The notes beneath the pieces are model-generated. The model made no database searches. It worked only from the letters and a program-made list of their open reading frames with translations, and was not told the DNA's origin. A stretch of 61,133 nucleotides of DNA from CAIVPM01 sp964477265. Lineage in GTDB: Bacteria; Bacteroidota; Bacteroidia; Chitinophagales; Chitinophagaceae. Numbering within the stretch: position 1 is the stretch's first letter; each line of letters starts with the position of its first letter. The DNA is taken from assembly GCA_964477265.1 (NCBI GenBank), contig CAYZDJ010000017.1, positions 1 to 61,133 of the forward strand, given 5' to 3'. The translations under genes and the position numbers were made by a program. Of the stretch, positions 17,396 through 27,900 are shown piece after piece.

Positions 17396-17833
17396 TTACT
17401 TCTGTTGTAATTCAGTAGTGGTATTAGTTTCAACAGTTTTTGGTTTATCTAAAAAAAGCATTTTGCATGCTATTAAAATTAACAATACTGCAAATATTTT
17501 TTTTATAACTGCATCTGGTAAATTGTTTGCAATTTTTCCACCAAACAGACTACCAACTACAAAGCCAATGGCAATAACACCTACAGCTTTAAAGTCAACA
17601 TTGCCGGTTTTGTAATATTGCAACATACCCAATAAAACCACAGGTAATGTAAGCACAGCAAGGCTTGTGCCTTGTGCCATCTTTTGTGGAAACATTAAAA
17701 AGTATACAAGGCATGGCACAATAATGATGCCTCCACCAACACCAACAAGACCACTTAATATGCCACTAAAAATACCAATTACAATTAATGTAATGATAAC
17801 ACCAACAGTTAAAGTTGTCATTTTGTTTTTCAT
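17396..17833 (-). CDS. Half-size TauE/SafE family membrane protein
   Basis: This 145-residue protein has four predicted membrane helices. GILSGLVGVGGGIIIVPCLV near residues 23-42 is the hallmark of the TauE/SafE sulfite/sulfonate exporter family (PF01925), and GSLFGGKIAN near 94-103 is the second conserved motif. Full-length members have about 250 residues and 7-8 helices. This one is a single repeat and would need to pair with itself. Single-repeat members are known, so it is probably not a truncation: it begins at a clean ATG and ends in a hydrophilic tail. Substrate unknown. A copy of the CCCCTAACCCC repeat lies 3 bp upstream of the start. Confidence 0.8.
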   Translation of the reverse strand: MKNKMTTLTVGVIITLIVIGIFSGILSGLVGVGGGIIIVPCLVYFLMFPQKMAQGTSLAVLTLPVVLLGMLQYYKTGNVDFKAVGVIAIGFVVGSLFGGKIANNLPDAVIKKIFAVLLILIACKMLFLDKPKTVETNTTTELQQK

Positions 17834-17836
17834 TTG

Positions 17837-17857
17837 CCCCTAACCCCTAAAGGGGAA
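17837..17857. repeat. Dispersed repeat CCCCTAACCCCTAAAGGGGAA
   Basis: This copy is identical over 21 bases to the repeat at 625-645. It sits immediately upstream of the TauE-like gene start (minus strand), where it would lie in the leader or the promoter. Confidence 0.7.
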
Positions 17858-17893
17858 TTAGATTTGTTATTAAATAATATTTTATCTTGTTTG

Positions 17894-18313
17894 TTATTTT
17901 TCTATATCAAATTTATGTGCAATTTTATCAAGCATTATTTTTGGGAAAACAGTTTTTTCTTTGGTAGTTGCATCAAGCAAATACAAGGTTATTTTACCAA
18001 TAGTCAGCAATTTATTTTCCTCGTTATATACTTCGTGTTCAAATTGCATAACGTGGTTTATTGGCAATTCTTTCAACGTAGTTTTTATTGTCAGTAAGTC
18101 ATCGTAATGTGCAGGCCTAATATACTTAATATTAATTTCTACAATTGGCATTATTACACCAAGCTCTTCAATTTGCTTATATGTAAATCCAAATTCCCTG
18201 ATACACTCTGCTCTTGCTACTTCAAAATACTGTGCATAGTTACCGTGATACACAACATTCATCTGGTCTGTTTCGGCATATCTTACTCTTATTTGTGTCG
18301 AGGTTATTATCAT
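17894..18313 (-). CDS. Acyl-CoA thioesterase, YbgC/FadM type (hotdog fold)
   Basis: This 139-residue single hotdog-fold enzyme has the 4HBT signature RVRYAETDQMNVVYHGNY near residues 9-26, including the catalytic-type Asp in ETDQMNVVYH. EVARAECIREFGFTY follows on the central helix. These proteins hydrolyse short or medium acyl-CoA or acyl-ACP thioesters in the cytosol; relatives are linked to Tol-Pal and lipid metabolism, but no tol gene is nearby. The ATG at 18313 gives the standard N-terminus for the family. The TauE-like gene follows 60 bp downstream on the same strand. Confidence 0.85.
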   Translation of the reverse strand: MIITSTQIRVRYAETDQMNVVYHGNYAQYFEVARAECIREFGFTYKQIEELGVIMPIVEINIKYIRPAHYDDLLTIKTTLKELPINHVMQFEHEVYNEENKLLTIGKITLYLLDATTKEKTVFPKIMLDKIAHKFDIEK

Positions 18314-18471
18314 TGTAATTTGCTATTGAGCAACATTAGAAAATTTATGAGTAATATTTTTTTTTGTTGATTAATTTATTTGCAATTACAGTTTTTGCCT
18401 TCAAGTTGTGTTTATTTTACACATTATGCTTTAATTTGCAGTAATTCTCTCAAACAAAAAATCAAAACGAT

Positions 18472-21400
18472 ATGGCTGAAGTTAACGGTATTGCTATGCC
18501 AAAAAATAAAACTACTGCAACTAAAGTGAAAGGCGAAAAGTTAAAAGCCAAAAGTGATAGTGTGACAGTTGAAGTAAAAAATGAAAAAGCAAAAGGTAAA
18601 ATTGTGGCTACTGATAAAGTTAAAAATGAAAAGCCGAAAGCTAAAAATACTGTTGCGAGTGAAACAAAAACTGAAAAGCCAAAAACTAAAACTGCTGCTA
18701 TTGCAACTAATATAAAAACAAAGAAAGCTAAGACCATAGAGAGGTCTGTTACAAAACAAGCAAAACCTGTTACTGTAAAGGAAGCAAAAGCAGCAAAGCC
18801 AAAAGTAGAAGTGGCAATAAAAAAAGTAATAACAAAAGCTGCAATACCAACTACCAAACTGCAAACACCAGTTAAAAAAGAAACTACAAACGATAAACAA
18901 CAAACTGTAAGCGTTGTTTTTCAACTACGCTATACAACAAATTATGGACAAGAGCTTTTTATTACAGGTAATCATGAATTGCTTGGAAATGGAGATGTAA
19001 CGAAAGCCTTGCCAATGCAGTATTTCAACAATGAATACTGGTATGTTGAGGTTGATTTTTTAAAAGATGAAAGTAGCGATGAAGACATTGTTTACAACTA
19101 TGTTTTAAAGAATTTAGATGGCAGCACACAATACGATTGTGGCACAGATAAAATAATTAATCCAGCAAAAATTACAGTTGATGAGTTATTGGTTATTGAT
19201 GGATGGAACTACACTGGCTATACACAAAATACTTTTTACACAGTACCTTTTCAAAATGTTTTATTAAAGCAGAATGAAAATAAAACTGCAATAAAGGAAG
19301 CCAATAAATACACCCACGTTTTTACAACAAAAACACCAACCTTACCACAAGGGCAAACACTTTGCTTAATAGGTAGTGGCAAAAAATTAAATAACTGGAG
19401 TACAGAAAAGCCAGTGTTAATGCACCTTTCAGACGATGAACAACAATACAAGGCATATATAGATTTAAGCAAGGAGAATTTTCCTGTGGCATATAAATAT
19501 GGAGTGTATGACACTGTTAAAAATGAATTTGTAAGGTTTGAAGATGGCAGTAATCGTGTGGTATATAATGCTATAAAACCAGGAAAGCAAACTATAGTAA
19601 ACGATGCTTTTGCCAATTTGCCAATAAGCAACTGGCGTGGTGCAGGTGTTGCCATTCCTGTGTTTAGCTTAAAGACAAACAATAGCTTTGGTGTTGGAGA
19701 ATTCAATGACATCAAGGCTTTGGTAGATTGGAGTAATAAAGTTGGATTAAAACTGATACAGATACTACCTATTAACGACACAACTGCAACGCACACCTGG
19801 CAAGACAGTTATCCTTATGCAGCTATCAGTGCATTTGCATTAAATCCTATTTACATTAATTTAGAAAAGGCTACAGATGTTGTTAATCTTTATTTATTAA
19901 AAAGATTAGATGACAAGCAAGCTGAATTGAATGCAAAAGATGCTGTTGATTACGATGAAGTATTGAAATCAAAAATAAATTTCCTTAAAAAAATATTTCC
20001 ATTACAAAGTGCTAAAACCTTTGCTACACCAGCGTTTAAGGAATTCTTTGATAACAATAAACATTGGCTTGTGCCTTATTCTGTTTTTTGTTACTTGCGT
20101 GATGAATACAAAACTGCAAACTATAACGAATGGCCTGCATATCGCCATTACAACGAAAAAGATATTGCAGAATTAACCAACGAAAAAAGTGCAGCATACA
20201 ACGATATAGCTTTCCATTATTTTATTCAATACCATTTGCACCTGCAATTGCTGGAAGCCACTGAATATGCACACTCTAAAGGAATTGTTGTAAAAGGTGA
20301 TATACCTATTGGCATTTATAGGTATGGTGCAGATGCTTGGCAAGAGCCACATTTGTACAACATGAATGTGCAGGCAGGTGCACCACCAGATGACTTTGCA
20401 GTTAAGGGTCAAAACTGGGGTTTTCCAACTTACAACTGGCAGCAAATGCAACAAGATGGATTTGCATGGTGGCGTAAACGCTTTGAGCAAATGAGCTATT
20501 ATTTTGATGCATTCAGGATTGATCACATACTTGGCTTCTTTAGAATATGGAGTATTCCAATGCATGCCGTAGAAGGTATTATGGGTTATTTTGTTCCTGC
20601 AATTCCTGTACACATCAACGAAATTTTTGGACATGGTATTAATTTCAATCATCATCGTTTTACAAAACCATTTATTAACGACCATGTTTTGTGGGAACAA
20701 TTTGGTTATGACAATGAATATGTGAAAGAAGTTTTTGTAGATGCTGATGGACATGGAAATTATAGTTTACGCAATGGCTTTACCACACAGCGTGAAGTTG
20801 AGAAACACTTTGCAGCATTGGAGCAAAATGAACTGCATGACAAATTGAAACATGGTTTATACAATTTAATAAGCAATGTTATTTTGTTTGATGTTGAAGA
20901 AACCAATGGTCAGCAATTTCATTTCAGGTTTGGTATGGAAGGTACTTCATCATTTCAAAATTTAGATTACAATTCTCAGCATCAATTAAAGCAATTGTAT
21001 GTTGATTATTTCTTTAAACGCCAGGATGATTTTTGGATGAAAGAAGCTATGCAAAAATTACCTGCTTTAAGACGTGTAACTAACATGCTTATTTGTGGCG
21101 AAGACTTGGGTTTGGTGCCTGCTTGTGTGCCTGATGCAATGAAACAACTTGGTTTATTGAGTTTAGAAATTCAAAGAATGCCTAAGGATAACACACGTCA
21201 GTTTTTCCATCCAAATGATGCACCATATTTAAGTGTGGTTACACCAAGCACACATGATATGAGCACCATTCGTGGTTGGTGGGAAGAGGATAAAACAGCT
21301 ATACAAAAATTTTATAATAATGAATTAGGGCAATGGGGCGAAGCACCTTACTACTGCGAGGGTTGGATTAACAAAGCAGTTGTAGTGCAGCATTTATACA

Positions 21401-21612
21401 GCCCTGCAATGTGGGCAATATTTCAATTGCAGGATTTATTGGGAATGGATGAAAAATTGAGAAGGGAAAATCCGAATGATGAAAGAATAAATGTGCCATC
21501 AAATCCTAAACACTACTGGCAATATAGAATGAACATGAGCCTTGAAGCATTGATGGAAGCTACTGAATTTAATACCATGCTACAGGAAAGCGTGAAAATG
21601 AGTGGGAGGTAA
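18472..21612 (+). CDS. malQ: 4-alpha-glucanotransferase (GH77) with two CBM20 domains and a Lys/Ala-rich N-terminal tail
   Basis: The protein is 1,046 residues. Residues 1-~145 are low-complexity Lys/Ala/Thr/Val with repeated KNEK, KPKAK and KPKTK units and are probably disordered. Two starch-binding CBM20 domains follow (~148-245, starting VVFQLRYTTNYGQ, and ~275-375). The GH77 barrel runs ~390-1040, with NSFGVGEFNDIKALVDW, the nucleophile D684 in AFRIDHILGFF, the acid/base E877 in ICGEDLG, and PSTHDMSTIRGWW. The enzyme moves alpha-1,4-glucan segments between chains in glycogen or maltodextrin use. The double CBM20 plus GH77 order is known for bacteroidetal and plant DPE2-like enzymes. The basic tail is not usual. 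No in-frame ATG precedes the CBM other than 18472 and one a few codons on, so the tail must be translated. Confidence 0.9.
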   Translation: MAEVNGIAMPKNKTTATKVKGEKLKAKSDSVTVEVKNEKAKGKIVATDKVKNEKPKAKNTVASETKTEKPKTKTAAIATNIKTKKAKTIERSVTKQAKPVTVKEAKAAKPKVEVAIKKVITKAAIPTTKLQTPVKKETTNDKQQTVSVVFQLRYTTNYGQELFITGNHELLGNGDVTKALPMQYFNNEYWYVEVDFLKDESSDEDIVYNYVLKNLDGSTQYDCGTDKIINPAKITVDELLVIDGWNYTGYTQNTFYTVPFQNVLLKQNENKTAIKEANKYTHVFTTKTPTLPQGQTLCLIGSGKKLNNWSTEKPVLMHLSDDEQQYKAYIDLSKENFPVAYKYGVYDTVKNEFVRFEDGSNRVVYNAIKPGKQTIVNDAFANLPISNWRGAGVAIPVFSLKTNNSFGVGEFNDIKALVDWSNKVGLKLIQILPINDTTATHTWQDSYPYAAISAFALNPIYINLEKATDVVNLYLLKRLDDKQAELNAKDAVDYDEVLKSKINFLKKIFPLQSAKTFATPAFKEFFDNNKHWLVPYSVFCYLRDEYKTANYNEWPAYRHYNEKDIAELTNEKSAAYNDIAFHYFIQYHLHLQLLEATEYAHSKGIVVKGDIPIGIYRYGADAWQEPHLYNMNVQAGAPPDDFAVKGQNWGFPTYNWQQMQQDGFAWWRKRFEQMSYYFDAFRIDHILGFFRIWSIPMHAVEGIMGYFVPAIPVHINEIFGHGINFNHHRFTKPFINDHVLWEQFGYDNEYVKEVFVDADGHGNYSLRNGFTTQREVEKHFAALEQNELHDKLKHGLYNLISNVILFDVEETNGQQFHFRFGMEGTSSFQNLDYNSQHQLKQLYVDYFFKRQDDFWMKEAMQKLPALRRVTNMLICGEDLGLVPACVPDAMKQLGLLSLEIQRMPKDNTRQFFHPNDAPYLSVVTPSTHDMSTIRGWWEEDKTAIQKFYNNELGQWGEAPYYCEGWINKAVVVQHLYSPAMWAIFQLQDLLGMDEKLRRENPNDERINVPSNPKHYWQYRMNMSLEALMEATEFNTMLQESVKMSGR

Positions 21613-21646
21613 AAAGTGATTAATGATTAGTGGTTAACTATAAGTG

Positions 21647-21679
21647 AAAGCCTTGGGATATTATGTTTCAAGGCTTTTA
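21647..21679 (+). terminator. Terminator after malQ
   Basis: A 9-bp stem (AAAGCCTTG / CAAGGCTTT) with a 12-nt loop and T-rich tail, 35 bp after the stop. From here to 21930 I see only AT-rich sequence and no gene. Confidence 0.75.
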
Positions 21680-21930
21680 TTATTTAGTGAGGAGTTGTTT
21701 TATCTTAATTCAATTAAAATAAGAAACATCAAAACGGTTTAAAAATTCAGATTTTCATTTCTACTATAAACTTTTCCAATATTTTAGGGTTATGTTTTGC
21801 AACATGACTTAAACATGAATAGCGTAACTTTTTTAATTATTGTTTATAAAAAAACATTACTCTTATTAATATTTTATATCATTTCTTTATGATGTTTTTA
21901 TAGTATAAAACCTTAGCAAGGTAGAAATTT

Positions 21931-21976
21931 TGCAATTAAAAAAGGCTGCCTTGAAAGGCAGCCTTTTTTAATTGCA
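21931..21976. terminator. Very long bidirectional terminator
   Basis: A perfect 22-bp inverted repeat (left arm TGCAATTAAAAAAGGCTGCC plus TT) has only 2 nt between the arms and is flanked by A and T runs. It ends 11 bp before the stop codon of the giant T9SS gene on the minus strand and faces malQ from the other side, so it can end transcripts from both directions. Confidence 0.9.
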
Positions 21977-21986
21977 ATTGTTAAGT

Positions 21987-24900
21987 TTATTCTTTAACAA
22001 ATTTTATTGCCTTGCTTTCGCAACCATTTGCACATAATGCTTTAATAATATACGTCCCAGCAGATAAAGATTGTGTGTTAATGCTGATATTGTTTAAACC
22101 TTTTGTAGCAGGTTTTGAAGTTCTGTAAATAATTTTACCTACAATATCTGTTACCACCATTTCTACTGTTTCGTCTTTAGTTGCATTTACAACTAAGTTC
22201 AAATTGCTGATAACAGGATTAGGGTATGCATTTACAATTTCAAATATGCTGCCTTTGTTTCCAGTTAATAACACTACTGATGAGTAAGAATATTTACCAT
22301 CTTTATCAATTTGTTTTAAACGATAGTAGCAAGTGCCTGCAAGTGGGTTATTATCCTCAAAACTGTAGTTTATAACAGCACCGCTGTTGCCATTATCTGC
22401 TTTGGTAGCAATAAACCCTATTTTGGTAAAGTCTCTGCCATTGCTGCTTCTTTGTAGCTCAAAGCCAGTATTGTTTAGTTCTGTTATTGTTGTCCAGCTT
22501 AACAAATTGCTGCTGCCATATTTGCTTCCTTTAAAGTCTATTAGTTTTACAGGCAATTGAATAATGATTTCAAATGCACCAATATCAGGTGTTGTAGAAC
22601 TTCTTGGTTTTTCAAGTAAATCTGTAGTAACTCCTACAGGTGTTCCTTTGTCATCGCAAAAAGCTGCACCTGGAATAAAGTTGCTACTGCTTACACCTGT
22701 AAACAATGGATTGGTATCTATTGAGTGTGTATCAAAAGCAGCACAAGCAGAAGCCTGCCAGTTGGCAAGCGTTACATAATCTACGCTGTTGCAAGTACCA
22801 ATTTTGTTATTTGCACCAGCACTTTTTAAATAAACAAGATTGTAGTCTGACACAATATTTGAAGCACTTGTGCTAAAGTAAAAACAACGTTTAAGACCAG
22901 TGCTTGCACGTGTAATAGCTACAACATTATTTTTAAACTCAATACCACTTGCGGCCTGGCTTTGGTATAAACCAACAATTGTTGAAGTACCAGCACCATT
23001 TGCATTGTCAAATACAATAGTGTTGTGGTATGCAAGCATTGTATCGCCAGCACTGTTATTAATACCATATATAGGGCCACTGCTGTTAATATCATAAATG
23101 GCGTTGTTAATTACTTTGTTAGGCATTGTAGGTTTGCCTTTTCCTGCCATATAAATACCACTAAATGCTGAGGTGCTTGTTGGTTGGGCATCGAACATAC
23201 CATGTATTCTGTTCTTTTCTACCAACACATCAGCACAACCCAGTGCAACCTGAACACCAGCTGTAGCAGTACTATTTGTTCTTGTTGGTCTGCTGATATC
23301 ATTTTTCTTTACTACAAATCCTGTAGATTGGTAAGCACCATAAATACCAAAAGCATAAAAGTCAGTGACAGTATTGCCAGTAACCTGGTTGGCATTGTTT
23401 TGAGTTGTATTAAGTGTATTGCCATATAATGCAATGCCATGGTAGCCTCCAATAACAGTGTTGTTGCTTATAATATTGTTGCTACCGTTATTGCCCGAAA
23501 CAGGGAAAGTTTGTGTAGAACCATTTACTAAAATACCAGCAAAATTGGTATTTGTTGACTCTGTATTAGTGGTGACAATACAATTGCTTATAGTATTGTT
23601 ATTAGCTTGATTGGTTAATAGAATTCCCCATCCATAAGTACCACCAGTAACATCAACATTTAAGCTATCTATTATAACATAATTTGCACCGTCTAATATA
23701 ATTGCAGTTCTATTTGCAGGATCGCTGCTTGCATAATTAAGAGTTGCACCACTACCATTAATAATTAATTTATTTGTTGCTGATGCTCCTGTGATTTGCG
23801 GAATGTATATTTTTTCATTATAAGGTCCACTGTTAGGAGCAACATTTAAAGTAATTGCTCCTCCCATTCCTGCACATGTAATAAATTTAAGTGCATCTGT
23901 AAAGTTCAAAAATACTGTTGGGCTTGGGGTGCCAAAGTTATCAATTGTAAAAGCACCAGAAATAGAAGTTGGCGACGAAACCAATACAGGTGTAGAATAA
24001 ACTGTTGTGCCACCGCTACATGATACACCACAACGATAGTAATTAGTAGTAGCCTGAATAGTATTTATAGTTGCACTTGTTGATGGCAAGCCTACTGTAC
24101 TCCATGTGCCAGCAGTACCTGTAGCTGAACGATACCATTGATAGGTTTGTCCTGCACCTTGTGAATTACCTACTAGGTTTAAAATAAATTGATTATTAGG
24201 GCAAACATTTGCATTAGTTGTTATAGAAGTACCAGGTATTGGTGGATTAACACAAGCGGCAAAGTCTATTTCAACTGCACCTGGATCAGGTACATTTGTT
24301 CTTGCTTTACCATTGATATCTGATGTAACGCTAACGTCTACACCCAAACCATTAATAACACCATTTGTAGGTGCATAACTATCATATCCCCCAACAAGTG
24401 ACAAACTAAATGCAGGGTCAATAGATTGTGAGTTAATATCAAAATTACTTGCACTTTGCCATGCGGATAGAGTAGTTAGGTTTTGGTTACCCAATTGTCC
24501 CAAATGATTATTTATACCAGTTGCTGCATTCAGGAAAAGTATATTATTATCACATTTTAATTTTATTGCTGCATCTCCAACATAAATACAGCGTTTAATA
24601 CCTGTTCCACTTCTTGTAACTGAAACAATATTATTTTTATACTGTGTGCCATTTCCTAAATATGAATGGTAAATTCCATAAGCACTTCCAGTAGTTGTAG
24701 CTTGATCGTCTAGTATTATAGTATTATGATAAGCAAGCATACTGTCGCCAGCAGAGTTATATATACCATATGCAGGTCCATTATTATTTGCATTATATAT
24801 TAAATTATTAAGCACTTTGTTTTCAAAGCCTGCCTTAGCCTTGGCATTTACATAAATACCAAAACTAGTACCTACACTTGCTGGTAGAAAATCATATAGA

Positions 24901-27900
24901 TTATGTATCCTGTTTTTTTCAATTAAAACAGATGACATATTTCCTGATAAATACACCCCGTATGTGCTATATCCTGAGTTTGTTCTTGAAGGTCTTGTAA
25001 ACTGGTTATGACTAACCATAAAACCACTTGATTGTCCCTGAGCATATATACCAGCTGAATAAAAGTCTCTTATTTCACAATCTTTAAAAGTATTGTTATT
25101 GTTTTGAGTACTACTTGCAAAATTGCCATATAAATAGGCACCATAATAGCCACCTGTAATAGTATCATTTAACATTCTGTTATAATTACCATTATTTCCA
25201 GAACCATATAAACTAGTATTGGTATTGCTAAATACTATACCTGCATAATTTTGATTTGTAGCTAGATCAGAACTAATAATGGTAGATCTTTTAATAACAT
25301 TGCTATCAGCCTGATTGCTAAATAATACAGCCCAACCTGCACTGGCACCACTTGAAGCATCAATTGTTAAATAATCAATATTTAAATGGTCTGTACCTTT
25401 TATGTGTAAAGTAACCCTGTCATTTGTAGTAGGGGCTGTATATGTAAGTGCATTTCCATTTCCGTTTATGGTTATGGTATTTGCATTAGACGTTCCTTTA
25501 ATGGCAGGTATAACTACTTTTTCATTGTAAGGTCCACTGTTTGGTAACACATTAAACACAATAGGTCCGTTAATGCCACATGCAATATGGTTTATAGCAT
25601 CATTAAAATTGTTAAAATTGTTACCACCTGTAGCTGCACCACTATTTATTGTATAAGTGCCAGATACCAATACTGGAGATGTAATTAATGAAGCAGGAGT
25701 ATAAGCAGAGTCAGTACCACATTTTACTTTACATCTGTAATAATAAGTTTGAGGTTGTGAAGTAGAAATATTAGGATTGGTTAAAGGATTGGCAACATTA
25801 TTCCAGTTACTTGTTCCATTTAACGACCATTGATAGGTATATGTTTGACCAGCACCAACACTATTGCCTAATAAGCCCAAACCAAATGATGTATTAGAGC
25901 ATACATTTGAAACAGAATTGATAGTACCTGTAACAATAGGACTAGAACAAGGTGTTATAGTAAATTCAACTGCACCAGGATCCGGTGCTGATAAACTTCT
26001 TGAAGCATCATTTATATCTGTAGCAACACCTACATTGTAACCTATATCATTAAAGTTTGGATATGTTGGTGTAAAATCACCAGTTGAAGAAGATACAAAT
26101 GCTGGATCACCTTCATCACTTTGTGCATCGTAGCCAGCAGTTGTTTTCCAGTCTTGCAATGTAGCAAACAACTGAACACCTATTTGTCCAAAATAGTTAT
26201 CTGTACCGTTTGGTGGATTAAAGTAAAACGCATTATTATTACATACTACAGATAAGGTTGCATTGTTAAAACTGATAGCCCTTTTTTGTTTTATACCACT
26301 TCTGGTAATAACGATAAGGTTATTTTTTATTTCTGTACCGCTAACAGGAGTTGCAGTACTTATGCCATAAGTTTGTCCATTTGCAGCAGCACCATCATCA
26401 AATACCACTGTGTTGTGATATACTAATGCAGTGTCACTGTTTATAGCAAGTCCATTTTGATAACCATTACCAGATATATTATAAATAAGATTATTTAAAA
26501 CTTTAATCTCCTGCCCAGTCCTTCCTTTGCCATTTATACTAATGCCTATAAACTGAGCAAGGTTAGATTGCATAGCATCAAACATATTGTGTATCTTATT
26601 TTTTTCAATCAATGCTCCCCAGCAATTTTGTCCTAAATTTAACCCTGCAGTGGTAACTGAGTTGGTTCTTGCAGGCCTTGATATATCATTATTACTAATA
26701 ACCAATCCTGATGACATATAAGATGCTACAATACAAAATCCATACATATCTTTAAAGGTATTTCCTTTTACAACATTGTTTATACTGCCTGTTGGATTAA
26801 AGTTGTCGCCAGACATATAAACAGAATAGTATCCACCTGTAACAGTATTATCAATAATCGAGTTATTATTGTTGTTATTATCTACAAGAACATTAGTACC
26901 CCAAAAACCTACTAGCACACCAACATAATTTGAATTTTGGGCAGTGGCATTAAGTATGATATTACATTTTTTTACTGTATTGCCATTTGCATTATTAGAT
27001 ATTAAAACACCCCAGCCAAAACTACCTTGAGAACCATCAATAGCTAAACTGTCAATTATTACATTATCTGCACCATTAAGCCACATAATTGCTTTGTTGG
27101 CTGCAGTGGTAGTGCTTGAAGTTAATGTTTCGCCATTACCAACAATTGTTATTGTATTTGTGCTTGATGTTCCACCTATATGTGGAATCATTACTTGCTC
27201 ATTGTAAGGTCCAGTACCTGGCACAACAGTAAACTTAACAGGACCATTAATACCACAAGCAATATGGTTTATTGCATCTGCAAAATTGTTGAAGTTGGTA
27301 CCACCTGTTGCAATACTTGAATTGATTGTGAAATTACCAGAAACTGCTGCTGGAGTAGTTACTGCAACACTTGATGTATAAACGCTTGTAGCACCACAAC
27401 TAACCTTGCAACGATAAAATGTATTTACAGATTGAGAAGTGACAAATGTTCTTTTTGTAGCACCGTTACTGCTAATTGGTGTCCATCCTGTAGTGCCATT
27501 TGGCGAAGATTCCCATTGATACGTCATGCCTAAAGCTTGGGTAGTGCCACTTAAGCTTAAGGTAAAAGGATTACCACTACAAGCAGTAGTAGTTGAGCTA
27601 ACTGCATTACCTGCTGTAATAGAACTTGTGCAAAGGCTTGCCTGAGAAAACGTGATAGAGCCAGTAAACCATCTTGGACCAATTTGTGGATTAGGCATAC
27701 TGCCCATCCAGCCTACAGATGTGCCATTAAGTTGTGCTTCACCTAAAATTAAATTTACACCACCTGCACTTAAAGTATTAGGGCTACAACCAGTATAATA
27801 AGTACCACTAAAAGCAATACCATTGCTTGATTGAACAGCAAATCTGTATTGTGTATTGGCTGGAATAACAAAGTTAATTCCATTGAAAATAGTGTTGTAA

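Noticed and set aside
18462..18857. Antisense frame opposite the Lys-rich malQ tail, rich in Phe/Val/Ala and looking like a membrane protein
   Set aside because: The hydrophobic pattern is the complement of AAA/GCA codons in the basic tail; no promoter or family supports it.
24000..27600. Possible CRISPR-like periodicity in the giant T9SS gene
   Set aside because: Repeats are long, diverged coding units of about 1.69 kb in one open frame, not short direct repeats with spacers.
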